Shown: positions 16,936 to 26,662, counted from the first letter of the stretch. The stretch is 64,000 bases of DNA from Microcoleus sp. FACHB-831 (GCF_014695585.1 NZ_JACJON010000040.1:1-64000), one strand, 5' to 3'. Numbers and translations are program-made. Notes: generated by a model not told the origin, from the sequence alone.

Positions 16936-17727
16936 TTACGAAGAGAGTTGAAACAAAAACGTCATCATATCGCCTTTACCCAAGCCAATGCGATCGCCCG
17001 GTCGCAGTCGGTGTCGATTGCCGCTGGCTAGTGGATTGTGGTTAATGTAAGTGCCATTAGAACTGCCCACATCCTCAATGTAGTATGCACCTCCCTCCAC
17101 TCGAATATCGGCATGAATCCGAGAAACGATCTCCGAAGAAGGAAACCCGGAAACATCAACATCAGGTGGTATCTGATCGTTCGGCTTGCCCATATGAATT
17201 ACCGATAGATTTTGCGGCAATTCGATCAGAGTATTCGTTTGGATATGCAGTAGTTGAGCTGTTTGCTGCTGCAACTGAGTTTTGGCACTGCCAGCCGGAG
17301 GTCTTGCCGGGGGTGGCGCGGCGCTGACTTCAGGGGCTGGTAGTGGTGGTGGAACAACACTTGCTTCAGGTGCGCTTGGTGGTTGACTCACTACGGTAGC
17401 AGGAAGCTCAGGAGCTTCTATACCTGCACCCGTAGTTATCGGTTCAGGTATGTCGAACTCAGAGCCGAAGGGTTGGGGTTGAACGAGCGGATCTGGGCTT
17501 ACTAAATCCGGCATATCCGGGAGCGAGACTGTCGCTGGTATCTGTCCTGGAGATTGCGGGGATGATGGAAGCAGGTTAGAACCACACTGACCGCAGAAGC
17601 TGGCGTCTGTCTGAACTGGTGCGCCACAGTTAGGACAAGCAGTGGTCGCGGGTAAGGGTGTTAAGCACGCCTCGCACTGGGTAGCGCCATCAGGATTTTG
17701 GTGAGTGCAATTTGGGCAAACGATCAT
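16936..17727 (-). CDS. Zinc-ribbon and FHA-domain protein
   Basis: A 263-aa, three-part protein. Residues 1-55 hold two zinc ribbons (CPNCTHQNPDGATQCEAC and CPNCGAPVQTDASFCGQC). Residues about 56-150 form a Pro/Ala/Val/Ser-rich linker, probably disordered. The C-terminal 100 residues are an FHA domain with HMGKPNDQIPPDVDV, SRIHADIRV and SSNGTYINHNPL. The FHA part would read phosphothreonine. GKPND replaces the usual GR, which is tolerated in some cyanobacterial FHA proteins. Likely a signalling adaptor. Confidence 0.85.
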   Translation of the reverse strand: MIVCPNCTHQNPDGATQCEACLTPLPATTACPNCGAPVQTDASFCGQCGSNLLPSSPQSPGQIPATVSLPDMPDLVSPDPLVQPQPFGSEFDIPEPITTGAGIEAPELPATVVSQPPSAPEASVVPPPLPAPEVSAAPPPARPPAGSAKTQLQQQTAQLLHIQTNTLIELPQNLSVIHMGKPNDQIPPDVDVSGFPSSEIVSRIHADIRVEGGAYYIEDVGSSNGTYINHNPLASGNRHRLRPGDRIGLGKGDMMTFLFQLSS

Positions 17728-17816
17728 AAAATCTCCTTGCAGGCGGTATCCATCCCTTCATGGGGGAGCGGATGGTCAGATTTTAATATATTGTGAATTG
17801 CGAGACATCTTACATT

Positions 17817-18542
17817 TTAAGTTTTCAGATCTCCACCCGCAGATTCGTCTAGAAGCCACCAAAGCTGGCCTCTGGGCTGGATAAGTCTAGCTGGATAGGT
17901 GAAGTCATCTGCTGTAGGAGCAAATATTTGAGCCAGAGCCGCTCGTTTGCTATCACCAACTACCATAAACATGACTTCTCTGGCGTGGTTAATTAGCGGT
18001 ACTGTGAAGGTGATGCGGGGTTGGCCATCTTTGTTGCCAACTGCGATCATGCGATCGCGCACTTGCAAGGCTTCTGTGTGAGGAAACAGCGACGCTGTGT
18101 GTGCATCGTCTCCTATCCCCAACAAAATTACGTCAAATTTAGGGAACTTACCCACCTGAGCTTGGAAAAACGCCTGTAGCTCGGCTTCATGTTTATCGGC
18201 GTCTGCACTAGGGTTGCTTCCACCTGTGGGCATCGGGTGGATATTGCCCTCTGGTATGGTGACTCGATCTAGCATTGCTTGCCTCGCCATGCGTTGATTG
18301 CTATCGGGATGATCCGGCGGCACGTAGCGTTCGTCGCCCCAAAAAACATGAATTTTATCCCAAGGTAGGTTTTGCGTTGCCATTGCTTCATAAAGCGGCT
18401 TGGGTGTGCTACCACCAGCAAGGGCAATGGTAAACTGTCCTCGTTCCTCAATGGCTTTGGTAATTTTGGAAATTACAATTTCGAGCGATCGCTGAATCAG
18501 CGCCGCCTTATCCGGTAACACTTCAACGATTTTGTTCATCAA
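17817..18542 (-). CDS. pgl: 6-phosphogluconolactonase
   Basis: A 241-aa enzyme of the DevB/SOL family that hydrolyses 6-phosphogluconolactone in the oxidative pentose phosphate pathway, which is important for dark metabolism and NADPH in cyanobacteria. Signature segments are FTIALAGGSTPKPLYEAM, VFWGDERYVPPDHPDSN and LLGIGDDAHTASLFP. The length matches the family. The start is ATGATG; either Met is possible. It stands alone on the minus strand, without zwf or opcA nearby. Confidence 0.93.
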   Translation of the reverse strand: MMNKIVEVLPDKAALIQRSLEIVISKITKAIEERGQFTIALAGGSTPKPLYEAMATQNLPWDKIHVFWGDERYVPPDHPDSNQRMARQAMLDRVTIPEGNIHPMPTGGSNPSADADKHEAELQAFFQAQVGKFPKFDVILLGIGDDAHTASLFPHTEALQVRDRMIAVGNKDGQPRITFTVPLINHAREVMFMVVGDSKRAALAQIFAPTADDFTYPARLIQPRGQLWWLLDESAGGDLKT

Positions 18543-18772
18543 ATTTTACTAAACTTGTTCCTAACAAGAGGATATAGGCAATCTTACCTTGAGTATTTGT
18601 ATCCCAAGCAACGCAAAATTTAAATTTTATCAAGCTTAAGTCAACTGTGAAATCGAGCCATATTCGTCCGCGTAGCAACAATTGCCTAAATCGCAGTTAA
18701 TATAAAAACTCAGGTGGTACATCAATTCCAATAACTCCGAGTCTGTAGAGAAAAATAGGAGAGGGGGGTGTA

Positions 18773-19870
18773 GTGCTGAACTTTTTTAGACGACATAAAG
18801 ACGCGATCGCTTCTTCAGTCCTAGCCCTAGAAGCTTATGCCGTTCCAAGTGCGGAGCGGCAGCGTCTGACTATATTTTTACAAAACAGTGACAGCCGAGA
18901 GTTGTACCGCGCCAACCCCCGCCGGATCGCAGAACACTTGCAGCTTTCCGAGCGAGAAACCCTGCGTTTGTTAGTTATTGCGGTAAAACAGGGACTGATG
19001 ACGCTCAACTGGGAAGTCCAATGTCCTTGTTGTAAAGGCATAGACTTCAGCCCGAAAGGGCTGTATGACCTGCGGACATCCCATACCTGCGCCTCCCCAG
19101 ACTGCAAGCACGTCCACGCTACAGATGCCGACGAACAGGTGCGCGTTACGTTTAGCGTTGACACTCGCCTGCGCCCCCTGGATGCTAAAGCTAACGATCC
19201 CGGTTTCCGCGCCAGCATTGATGCTCGCTATGGCGTTGTTTCCGGGCATCGCCTGCTCACCCTACAAATTTTCCGCGATTTATTTCCCCGCGAAACTATA
19301 CCCCCAAATGAAAGCCTTGTAGTTCAGCGCGTAGCAATTTTGTTTACCGATCTCGCTGGCTCAACGGCACTCTACGCGCGACGCGGCGATTCGCGAGCCT
19401 ATAATTTGGTGCGCCAACACTTTGCTCTGCTTTTTAGCATCGTAGACGAACACAATGGTGTTGTTGTTAAAACGATTGGCGATGCTGTCATGGCAGCCTT
19501 TACAGACCCCGCTGATGCTGTAAGCGCGGCGATCGCCATGCACCAACAACTCGCGCTTCTCAATCAGCAGTTAGAACTCTCCGAAGACGATCTGCTTATC
19601 CTCAAGATTGGCATTGATGTTGGCCCTTGCATCAGCGTCACTCTCAACGACCGCCCTGACTATTTCGGCACAACTGTCAATACAGCCGCACGAGTACAGG
19701 GTACAAGCAAAGGCAACGATATCGCCATGACCGATCCCGTGCTAAAAGACCCAAGGGCAGCAACCTTGGTACAGGCTTACAAATCTGTGGGTAATGAGTT
19801 GTTATTAAAGGGGTTGGATGCCCCAACACTGGTTCATCATCTTGCTTTAACAACTGAAGCCCTTATCTAA
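18773..19870 (+). CDS. Class III adenylate/guanylate cyclase
   Basis: A 365-aa soluble cyclase. The C-terminal catalytic domain (about 190-350) has both metal-binding aspartates (FTDLAGST and KTIGDAVMAAF), plus DYFGTTVNTAARVQG with the transition-state Asn and Arg. The Asp before YFG and the Lys of KTIGD fit ATP as substrate. The N-terminal 150 residues contain a helical part and a zinc-ribbon-like CPCC with CASPDC, the region that precedes such catalytic domains in the DUF5939 family. The start is GTG at 18773, preceded by a G-rich AGGAGAGGGG. There are no membrane spans. Confidence 0.88.
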   Translation: MLNFFRRHKDAIASSVLALEAYAVPSAERQRLTIFLQNSDSRELYRANPRRIAEHLQLSERETLRLLVIAVKQGLMTLNWEVQCPCCKGIDFSPKGLYDLRTSHTCASPDCKHVHATDADEQVRVTFSVDTRLRPLDAKANDPGFRASIDARYGVVSGHRLLTLQIFRDLFPRETIPPNESLVVQRVAILFTDLAGSTALYARRGDSRAYNLVRQHFALLFSIVDEHNGVVVKTIGDAVMAAFTDPADAVSAAIAMHQQLALLNQQLELSEDDLLILKIGIDVGPCISVTLNDRPDYFGTTVNTAARVQGTSKGNDIAMTDPVLKDPRAATLVQAYKSVGNELLLKGLDAPTLVHHLALTTEALI

Positions 19871-20304
19871 ACATAAGGACGATGAGCAAAAAGTAAATAA
19901 TTCTGGCTTTCCAACCCAATCGGTTTGGCAAACTAATCTGGCTCTAGTGTGTCTTCCTTGATCCCTAAATTTTTCGCTCGTAAGCAAACGCTGCAACAAA
20001 TTTATTTTTTTGTAAATAAAAATCTAGTTGAATTCATGTAGAATTATTTCTTTTTCGTCCTATAATCTGTGTTTGAGATTTTTTGAGATAAGCAGACATT
20101 AGCAGTAAACAGCTTTTTAGAACCCATAAGTGCAAGGAAGGAGCTGTGAAGGTCATAAGTTAATATGGGCTAGTATTGCGCGATCGCATCCACCCAAAGC
20201 CAAGTTTGAGCCTTTGGTTGGTAATTTACATCACTCTTATCGCAGGTTAGGGATGCGATCGCGGTTAAGTTTATAAAGGACAATTAGTAACTCACGGCAA
20301 ACCA
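19871..20304. other. Intergenic region with possible promoter
   Basis: About 430 bases with no gene. A perfect -10-like TATAAT lies near 20060-20065, but no matching -35 is 16-18 bases upstream. Several HIP1 sites follow. No ORF or stable hairpin is evident. Confidence 0.4.
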
Positions 20305-21078
20305 ATGAAAGCCCATAGCCCTGCATTCCCGGCGTTCACCGCTCTCTCGCTGAAGGTGGTGGGCGTCATATTGATCGTTTCTTCTGTGATTGACTATATA
20401 ACCCTGTTAGTTCCCTTCAACGTGCAGGACAGGGCGTGGCAACTCACTTTTGCCACCCAGATAGTTGACCGGGGAGTTATTCCTCTAGTCGGTATATCCT
20501 TTCTGTTAGTTGGGTACTGGATTGGCAGCAGCTATAGTGACTCTCAAGGAGACGACAATTTATTCCTAGACTTAAAATTCTGGGCATTTGTGCTAGCCAG
20601 TATTTTAGGGCTGTTGTTCTTGGTGCTACCGATCGTACACATGAACAATATCAATCAGCAAAGCCAAGAATATCTCAAACAAATTAGTGCCGGAGCAACT
20701 CAAGCGCAGCAGCAACTCACAGCCCAATCGCAACTGGTAGACTCGCTTCGCAAAGATCCAAAGAAACTGGCGGAGCTAGATGAGGCAATTAAGAGTGGTA
20801 AAGTCCAAGGAGCGCAACTACAGCAATTACAGGAACTGCAAAAGTTGACCCAAGACCCCAAAATTCTTAATGAAAGACTTACCGCAGCTCAAACCCAACT
20901 CGGAAGCCGCAAGCTAGATGCCGAGAAAAGAACCCAAACCGAAGCTTGGAAGTTGGGTTTGCGGACTAGCCTTAGCAGTTTGCTTCTGGCTCTAGGCTAT
21001 ATTGCCATTGGCTGGACAGGATTGAGAGGCATGGGCGGCGGTTCCCCAGCAAGTCGTCGCAAAGCTCAGGCAAGGTAA
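20305..21078 (+). CDS. HpsJ-family membrane protein
   Basis: A 257-aa integral membrane protein. Hydrophobic spans occur at about 15-37, 58-77, 90-112 and 218-238. Between the third and fourth is a long Gln- and Ala-rich coiled coil (about 120-200). The VDRGVIPLVGISFLLVGYWI text is typical of HpsJ-like proteins tied to polysaccharide secretion in hormogonium-forming and other cyanobacteria. A GT2 glycosyltransferase follows 237 bases downstream, which fits exopolysaccharide work. Assignment to HpsJ is by pattern only. Confidence 0.65.
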   Translation: MKAHSPAFPAFTALSLKVVGVILIVSSVIDYITLLVPFNVQDRAWQLTFATQIVDRGVIPLVGISFLLVGYWIGSSYSDSQGDDNLFLDLKFWAFVLASILGLLFLVLPIVHMNNINQQSQEYLKQISAGATQAQQQLTAQSQLVDSLRKDPKKLAELDEAIKSGKVQGAQLQQLQELQKLTQDPKILNERLTAAQTQLGSRKLDAEKRTQTEAWKLGLRTSLSSLLLALGYIAIGWTGLRGMGGGSPASRRKAQAR

Positions 21079-21315
21079 AGGTAAAAGTAAAAAGGCAAAA
21101 GGCAAAAGAAAGAATTGGGAATTTCTATTGTTTTTTACTTTTTACTCAACTAGCCTAGTGAAAAGTAAAAAGGAAAAGTAAAAAGGCAAAAGAAAGAATG
21201 GGTAATTTCTATTGTTTTTTACTTTTTACCTTCCTGGGCTTGGCAAAAAATATCAGAGTTTGGCGTAATGGTGGATTGAAATCGGCTTTTTGTTTCTCAA
21301 TTCTGGCGCTAGGAT
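21079..21315. repeat. AAAAGGCAAAAG repeat, two direct copies
   Basis: A segment containing AAAAGTAAAAAGGCAAAAG, then TTTCTATTG and TTTTTTACTTTTTAC, occurs at about 21085-21150 and again at about 21170-21232. Each copy has GTAAAAAG/CTTTTTAC inverted arms, so it can form a hairpin and may end the upstream transcript. Similar A-rich elements occur at 44406-44466 and 52850-52910. Confidence 0.6.
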
Positions 21316-22206
21316 ATGTTCTCGATTTACATCCTGACCTACAACGAAGAAATTGATATTGCAGCTTGCATTGAGTCGGCGATGTTATCGGACGACATCA
21401 TTGTAGTGGACTCATACAGCAGCGATCGCACCATCGAAATTGCCCAACGCTATCCCGTTCGTATCGTCCAGCACGAGTTTGAAAGTCACGGGCGTCAGCG
21501 CACTTGGATGCTTAAGGAACTACCCACCAAGCACGAGTGGGTATATATCCTAGAAGCCGATGAACGGATGACACCCCAATTGTTTAACGAATGTCTCCAA
21601 GCCATTGAGAGCCAAGAATTCATAGCTTACTACGTCGCAGAGCGAGTCATATTCTTGGGCAGTTGGATTCGCCGCAGCACCCAATATCCCCGTTACCAAA
21701 TGCGTCTGTTCCGCAAAGACAAAGTTTGGTTTACAGACTACGGTCATACCGAACGCGAAGTCTGCGACGATCCGGCTGGATTTTTGCAAGAAACCTATCC
21801 TCACTACACCTGTAGCAAGGGATTGAGCCGATGGATAGACAAGCACAACCGCTACTCGACCGACGAAGCGGCAGAAACATTGCACCAGTTGCACAAGGGA
21901 AGCGTCAACTTGCGTGACTTATTCTTTGGTAATACGGAAGTAGACAGACGCCGCGCCCTCAAAGATTTGTCCCTGCGCTTGCCTTTCAGGCCCCTGTTGC
22001 GCTTCATATATATGTATTTTCTGCTTGGTGGTATTCTGGATGGGCCTTCTGGCTTTGCTTGGTGTACTTTGCAGGCGTTCTACGAATATCTAATTTTGCT
22101 CAAGGTTTGGGAGTTACAGAATATACCCCCAACCGACGGCACGAATCAACCTAAACCTCCAACAAACGCTAGCGTCGAGGAAGCAACGGTCAGTTCTTCC
22201 CCTTAG
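21316..22206 (+). CDS. Family 2 glycosyltransferase (WaaE/KdtX-like)
   Basis: A 296-aa GT-A fold glycosyltransferase. The nucleotide-sugar site is seen in SIYILTYNEEIDIAACIES, DDIIVVDSYSSDRT and the DXD-like VYILEADERM (E-A-D). The FRKDKVWFTDYGHTEREV and YHHYTCSKGLSRWIDKHNRY-like text (PHYTCSKGLSRWIDKHNRYS) is typical of the lipopolysaccharide-core GT2 branch. The C-terminus has one or two hydrophobic helices (about 215-260) and a polar tail. It probably acts at the inner membrane face in surface polysaccharide assembly. The HpsJ-like gene is just upstream. Confidence 0.88.
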   Translation: MFSIYILTYNEEIDIAACIESAMLSDDIIVVDSYSSDRTIEIAQRYPVRIVQHEFESHGRQRTWMLKELPTKHEWVYILEADERMTPQLFNECLQAIESQEFIAYYVAERVIFLGSWIRRSTQYPRYQMRLFRKDKVWFTDYGHTEREVCDDPAGFLQETYPHYTCSKGLSRWIDKHNRYSTDEAAETLHQLHKGSVNLRDLFFGNTEVDRRRALKDLSLRLPFRPLLRFIYMYFLLGGILDGPSGFAWCTLQAFYEYLILLKVWELQNIPPTDGTNQPKPPTNASVEEATVSSSP

Positions 22207-22452
22207 AGGAAGGCAGTTTGGGGATAAATGATAAAATTGTAAAGACTGATACAAGAGGTTTTAAGATATTCATTGTTGGGGAGAAAACACCTTTGTGCAA
22301 ACGCCAGTGTATCTCTCAAGGGAAAAATCGACCCCGGCGGTCGAAACAAACCTTAAGCCCGAGTCGGGACTTGCAACAATTCTTTACGAGTCTTACAAAT
22401 AAGATATAGAACGCTATATCCCCAGCCAGTTCTAAGGAGAGTCGGCAAACTC

Positions 22453-23175
22453 GTGCTCCAACGCTTTAAGCAGGACTTAAAAAATGACCTCATAGCAGGT
22501 CTTTTGGTAGTAATCCCCCTCGCTACCACGATCTGGCTGACAATTAATATTGCCAGTTGGGTGATAAATTTTCTCACCCGCGTTCCCAAGCAGGTGAATC
22601 CATTTGATGGCCTAAACCCCATATTGGTTAATCTGCTGAACTTGTTTGTGGGGTTAGCCGTACCCCTTCTGTGCATTCTGGTAATTGGCTTAATGGCTCG
22701 GAATATTGCCGGAAAATGGCTGCTAGATTTTGGCGAGAGGCTGTTACAGGCGATTCCGTTTGCGGGTTCGGTGTATAAAACGCTCAAACAGTTGCTAGAG
22801 ACGCTGCTGAAGGATACAAACGGTAAGTTTCGCCGCGTGGTTCTGGTGGAGTATCCCCGCCGGGGAGTGTGGGCGATCGCATTCGTTACTGGCAGCATCA
22901 GCAACGATATCCAGTCTCACATAGCCCGCCCCATGCTCAGTGTATTCATCCCCACAACACCCAACCCCACAACGGGTTGGTATGCCGTAGTACCCGAAGA
23001 TGAGGTTTTGAATTTATCAATGTCGATTGAAGATGCCTTCAAGGTGGTAATCTCAGGTGGCATCGTTAGCCCAAATGCCTCAGTCCTCATGCCCGTTGCC
23101 ACAGCCAAAGATCGGCAGGTTAAACAATTGGTGTCTGAAGGAAATTGGCAGGTTGTACCCACAGAAGAAGATTAA
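22453..23175 (+). CDS. DUF502 membrane protein
   Basis: A 240-aa member of the DUF502 family, widespread in cyanobacteria and plants (chloroplast LCV-like proteins). It has two transmembrane helices, at about residues 13-37 and 59-83. A conserved cytosolic or periplasmic part follows (AIPFAGSVYKTLKQLLETLL, then VLVEYPRRGVWAIAFVTG, VFIPTTPNPTTGWYAVVP). The function is unknown. The start is GTG at 22453 with no strong ribosome site. nusB follows 88 bases later, the arrangement often seen with nusB and ftsY in cyanobacteria. Confidence 0.85.
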   Translation: MLQRFKQDLKNDLIAGLLVVIPLATTIWLTINIASWVINFLTRVPKQVNPFDGLNPILVNLLNLFVGLAVPLLCILVIGLMARNIAGKWLLDFGERLLQAIPFAGSVYKTLKQLLETLLKDTNGKFRRVVLVEYPRRGVWAIAFVTGSISNDIQSHIARPMLSVFIPTTPNPTTGWYAVVPEDEVLNLSMSIEDAFKVVISGGIVSPNASVLMPVATAKDRQVKQLVSEGNWQVVPTEED

Positions 23176-23263
23176 GCTGAGATAAGGAAAAAGCAAAAAT
23201 AAATAGAAAAGTCTTGTTTGTTGCTTCTTCCTTGTTCCTTTTGCATTTTGCCTTTTTATTTTT

Positions 23264-23893
23264 ATGCAACCCCGCCAAACTGCCCGTGAATTAGCTGTTT
23301 TAGCTGCCAGCCAGATGCCTACTTCTCCAGAGAAGCTGGCAAAAGAGCAGCTATCTGGAATGTTACTAGCAGTGATCCGCACCCTTACAGGAGAAGTTCA
23401 AGAGGGGCTAGAAAATGCCGCCGCTGAACTAAAACGGGGGAGCGATCGCCTGCTTTCGAGCGAAACCCGCGCTGCTGACGTTCAAAGTGCCAGAGCGATG
23501 GTGAACGAAGCTATAGAGCTAACGCAGACAGCCATCAACCGCGTAGGAACCACAATCTCGCTCCCAGAATCACTTTATTTGGCAAATCAGCAGGAAGTCC
23601 GCTCCTACGCCCTAGAAATTCTCACTACTGTCAGCAAGAGAAGTAGTGAAATTGATGAAATGCTAGAGTCCGCGTTAGAAGACTGGCACTTAAACCGTCT
23701 GGCTCGGATTGACCGCGATATTCTGCGCGTTGCAGTCGCAGAAATTGAATTTTTAGGTCTAGCAGAACGGATAGCGATTAACGAAGCCGTAGAGCTTGCC
23801 AAAAAGTACAGCGATGAAGAGGGACACAGATTCATCAACGGAGTTCTGCGCCGCGTGAGCGATCGCCGCAAAGCAAGATCCCACAAAAGTTAA
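23264..23893 (+). CDS. nusB: Transcription antitermination factor NusB
   Basis: A 209-aa NusB, longer than the ~140 aa of E. coli. The extra length is an insert of about 60 residues after the first helix (about 45-105), common in cyanobacteria. The Arg-rich start PRQTARELAVLAAS and the conserved C-terminal helices RIDRDILRVAVAEIEFLG, AINEAVELAKKYSDEEGHRF and INGVLRRV are clear. NusB with NusE binds boxA RNA in rRNA operons. ftsY is 59 bases downstream. Confidence 0.92.
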   Translation: MQPRQTARELAVLAASQMPTSPEKLAKEQLSGMLLAVIRTLTGEVQEGLENAAAELKRGSDRLLSSETRAADVQSARAMVNEAIELTQTAINRVGTTISLPESLYLANQQEVRSYALEILTTVSKRSSEIDEMLESALEDWHLNRLARIDRDILRVAVAEIEFLGLAERIAINEAVELAKKYSDEEGHRFINGVLRRVSDRRKARSHKS

Positions 23894-23952
23894 AATTTTT
23901 TATAGTCAAAAGCAGCTAGTCGGCGTTAAGTGCCGCCAAAGTAATAAATACA

Positions 23953-25797
23953 ATGGTTTTTAATTGGTTCCGCCGCCAGTTCAGCGTTAACGAATCGTCT
24001 CCCACACAGGAGACTCCCCCCCAAGATCCGCCCCAGGTTGAAGAAACACCAACAGATCTAGCACAGTCCGAAGTTAAATCAGGTGGAGCTGAACCAACTA
24101 TTGAGCCATCTCAACAGGTGGCGGCAGATTATCTTACCTGGGCTAAAACTGCTTACAAAAACATTCAGCAACAGCAAAAATCCGAAGACCCCGAAACAGC
24201 TTCTCCGGATTCCGCTGACGTAACCGATGCCGCAACGGTGCATTCTCCAGAACTGTTAGAAACGGCAGACACAGCCACAGAGTCGGAACCTATCGACGAT
24301 GCCCAAACCTCTACAGAGGTCGAATCGGCAACCAAGGCGGTAGACGTAGCACAAACAGAAGGATCTGTAACCGACGAAGCAGATACAGCCCAGACAACAG
24401 CGCCAGAAACTGTACAAACGGCAGAAACAAACGCAGATATTGCAGGCGATGCGGAAGTTCTGGATGCTCAAACTGTCACGGAGGTGGAATCGACATCAAC
24501 CCAGGCGACAGCAGCAGAAACCATAGAAACTGCTACAGAGCCAGAACTTGCCGACGCGCAGACTGCAACTGAGGTGGAAGCGGCAGCAGCCACATCTCCG
24601 GAACCAGAAACCTCCCCAGTAGCAGCAGAAGCAGCAACGCCAGAGAATGCAGCCCCGTTGCCTTTCTGGGCACGCGAGTCTGGTACGGCACGACTGGAAC
24701 GCCTGAAAGAAACGGCGCTTGAGGAGCCAGAACCCGCAGCAGCAAATATGCAGGCGGCAGAGCCAGCCCTCTTAGAAATCCCCAATCTGCCTTTTGATGA
24801 AGGGTTTTTGTGGTCAGCCCAAGTGCTAGCAGCTCAGGGCAGGCGTGCCGATGATGTTTCTCTTGAGGAAATTAGCTGGCTGAAACGACTGCGCCAAGGG
24901 CTAGACAAAACCCGTCGCAGCTTGGTTAACCAGCTTAAGGCCATTGTCGGTCAAGGGCCGTTGAATCAAGACGCCGTAATGGAGATTGAGGCGCTGCTAT
25001 TGCAGGCTGATGTCGGCGTGGAAGCGACAGACTATATCATAAATACGCTGCAAAAAAGACTGCTTGAGGAAGTTTTGCCACCAGAGCAAGCGATCGCCTA
25101 CCTCAAGCAAATTTTGCGCGACTTGCTCGACTCACCAATTCGCGACAACTACAACCCGACTTTTGTCCCAGAAAAGGACACGCTGAATATCTGGCTGATG
25201 ACGGGGGTGAATGGTGCAGGTAAAACTACAACAATTGGTAAACTTGCCCATTTATCCCAAAAATCTGGCTATAGTTGCTTAATTGGGGCAGCAGATACGT
25301 TTCGGGCGGCTGCTGTGGAACAGGTGAAGATTTGGGGTTCTCGCAGCGGAACGGAAGTAATTGCCAATACTGGCAAGAATACAGATCCGGCGGCTGTAGT
25401 ATTTGACGCGATCGCTGCTGCACAGGCACGCCGTACAGAGTTGCTGCTGATAGACACGGCTGGACGTCTTCAGAACAAGAAAAATCTGATGGACGAACTC
25501 AGCAAAATTCGCCGAATTGTCGATAAAAAAGCCCCTGACGCCAAAGTAGAAGCACTTTTGGTATTAGATGCCACTCTGGGGCAAAATGGGTTGCGTCAGG
25601 CGCAAGTGTTCTCCGAGGCGGCAAAATTAAGCGGTGTGGTATTAACTAAGCTCGATGGTACTGCTAAGGGCGGTGTTGCTCTAGCTGTAGTGCAACAGTT
25701 GGGTTTACCGATTCGCTTCATTGGTGCGGGAGAAGGGATTGAAGATTTGCGGCCATTTTCTAGTTACGAATTTGTGGAAGCTTTGCTAAATGGCTAG
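23953..25797 (+). CDS. ftsY: Signal recognition particle receptor FtsY
   Basis: A 614-aa FtsY. The C-terminal NG domain (about 295-614) has all GTPase motifs: GVNGAGKTTTIGK (G1), DTFRAAAVEQ, DTAGRLQNKKNLMDEL (G3), TKLDGTAKGG (G4) and GAGEGIEDLRPF. It docks SRP-ribosome complexes at the membrane. The N-terminal 280 residues are an acidic, Thr/Glu/Ala-rich, low-complexity A domain with loose repeats of the type AQT-TEVES, longer than in many relatives. The order nusB-ftsY, both + strand and 59 bases apart, suggests co-transcription. Confidence 0.94.
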   Translation: MVFNWFRRQFSVNESSPTQETPPQDPPQVEETPTDLAQSEVKSGGAEPTIEPSQQVAADYLTWAKTAYKNIQQQQKSEDPETASPDSADVTDAATVHSPELLETADTATESEPIDDAQTSTEVESATKAVDVAQTEGSVTDEADTAQTTAPETVQTAETNADIAGDAEVLDAQTVTEVESTSTQATAAETIETATEPELADAQTATEVEAAAATSPEPETSPVAAEAATPENAAPLPFWARESGTARLERLKETALEEPEPAAANMQAAEPALLEIPNLPFDEGFLWSAQVLAAQGRRADDVSLEEISWLKRLRQGLDKTRRSLVNQLKAIVGQGPLNQDAVMEIEALLLQADVGVEATDYIINTLQKRLLEEVLPPEQAIAYLKQILRDLLDSPIRDNYNPTFVPEKDTLNIWLMTGVNGAGKTTTIGKLAHLSQKSGYSCLIGAADTFRAAAVEQVKIWGSRSGTEVIANTGKNTDPAAVVFDAIAAAQARRTELLLIDTAGRLQNKKNLMDELSKIRRIVDKKAPDAKVEALLVLDATLGQNGLRQAQVFSEAAKLSGVVLTKLDGTAKGGVALAVVQQLGLPIRFIGAGEGIEDLRPFSSYEFVEALLNG

Positions 25798-25809
25798 TAA
25801 TCTGCAAGC

Positions 25810-25860
25810 CTAATTGTGAAAAACCCGTTTTATTGAAGAAAAGGGGTTTACTAGCTGTTA
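25810..25860 (+). terminator. Possible terminator after ftsY
   Basis: An AAAACCC segment near 25818 is complementary to GGGGTTT near 25844, giving a short stem downstream of ftsY. The T run is weak. Confidence 0.35.
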
Positions 25861-25873
25861 AAAACACCCGTGC

Positions 25874-26662
25874 ATGAAAACCGACAGCATCTTCTATCAA
25901 CTCTTTCAGACTTTTCCTGGTGTCTTTTTTGAACTTATCGGTCAGCCTGCTATTGAGGGCGAGGCTTATAAATTTCAGTCAGTTGAAGTTAAAGAAACAA
26001 CCAAACGTATTGATGGGGTTTTTGTTCCTACCAGCCGCAACCTTAAACCCATCTACTTTGTGGAAGTCCAGTTTCAAACTGACGCTGACTTTTATTACCG
26101 ATTATTTACTGAAATTTTTGTTTACTTGGGTCAAAACAAACCTAGAAGAGATTGGCGTGCTGTCGCGGTGTTTTCCCAACACATTATCGATCCAGGAGTG
26201 CCAATAGAATATCAGGGATTACTAGCAGGTAAGCAAGTAGAGTGGGTGTATTTAGACGAGTTAGGCGAACTAGCCGAGCGCTCGGTAGGATTAGGAATGG
26301 TGAAGTTGGTAGTTGAGGATGAAGAAACAGCGGCATCGATTGCCAGACAGTTAATCCAGAAGGCACAGCAGGAGCTGGAGGATGAAGTAGTCCGGCGAAA
26401 AGTTATAGAATTGATTGAGACAATATTGGTCTATAAATTTACCCAGTTAAGCCGTCAGGAGATAGAAGCGATGTTTGGCTTAAGCGAGTTAAAACAAACG
26501 AGATACTTTCAAGAAGTAAAAGAAGAAGGCAAGCAAGAGGGAAAGTTAGAAACAGTACCTCGGTTGTTGCAGTTGGGGTTGAGTTGGGAACAGATAGCTA
26601 CGGCGTTAGATTTGCCAATTGAGGTCGTTCAGCAGGTAGCCGAAGAGCAATCAGAAAGTTGA
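25874..26662 (+). CDS. Rpn-family PD-(D/E)XK nuclease / DUF2887 protein
   Basis: A 262-aa protein of the Rpn (recombination-promoting nuclease, putative transposase) family, which is abundant in cyanobacterial genomes. The N-terminal nuclease core shows FYQLFQTFPGVFFELIG, then the active-site Asp in RIDGVFVP and the E-x-Q in YFVEVQFQ. The C-terminal 70 residues are helical and include a helix-turn-helix-like LGLSWEQIATALDLPIEVVQ. Such copies multiply in genomes, but no transposon ends are visible. All catalytic residues appear present, so it may be active. Confidence 0.85.
   Translation: MKTDSIFYQLFQTFPGVFFELIGQPAIEGEAYKFQSVEVKETTKRIDGVFVPTSRNLKPIYFVEVQFQTDADFYYRLFTEIFVYLGQNKPRRDWRAVAVFSQHIIDPGVPIEYQGLLAGKQVEWVYLDELGELAERSVGLGMVKLVVEDEETAASIARQLIQKAQQELEDEVVRRKVIELIETILVYKFTQLSRQEIEAMFGLSELKQTRYFQEVKEEGKQEGKLETVPRLLQLGLSWEQIATALDLPIEVVQQVAEEQSES

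Noticed and set aside
22218-22409. 63-codon frame between GT2 and DUF502 genes
   Set aside because: Basic low-quality sequence without ribosome site or homology pattern.
24256-24785. Antisense frames over the FtsY acidic domain
   Set aside because: Low-complexity shadows (Ala/Ser/Val runs) of the repeat-rich + strand gene.
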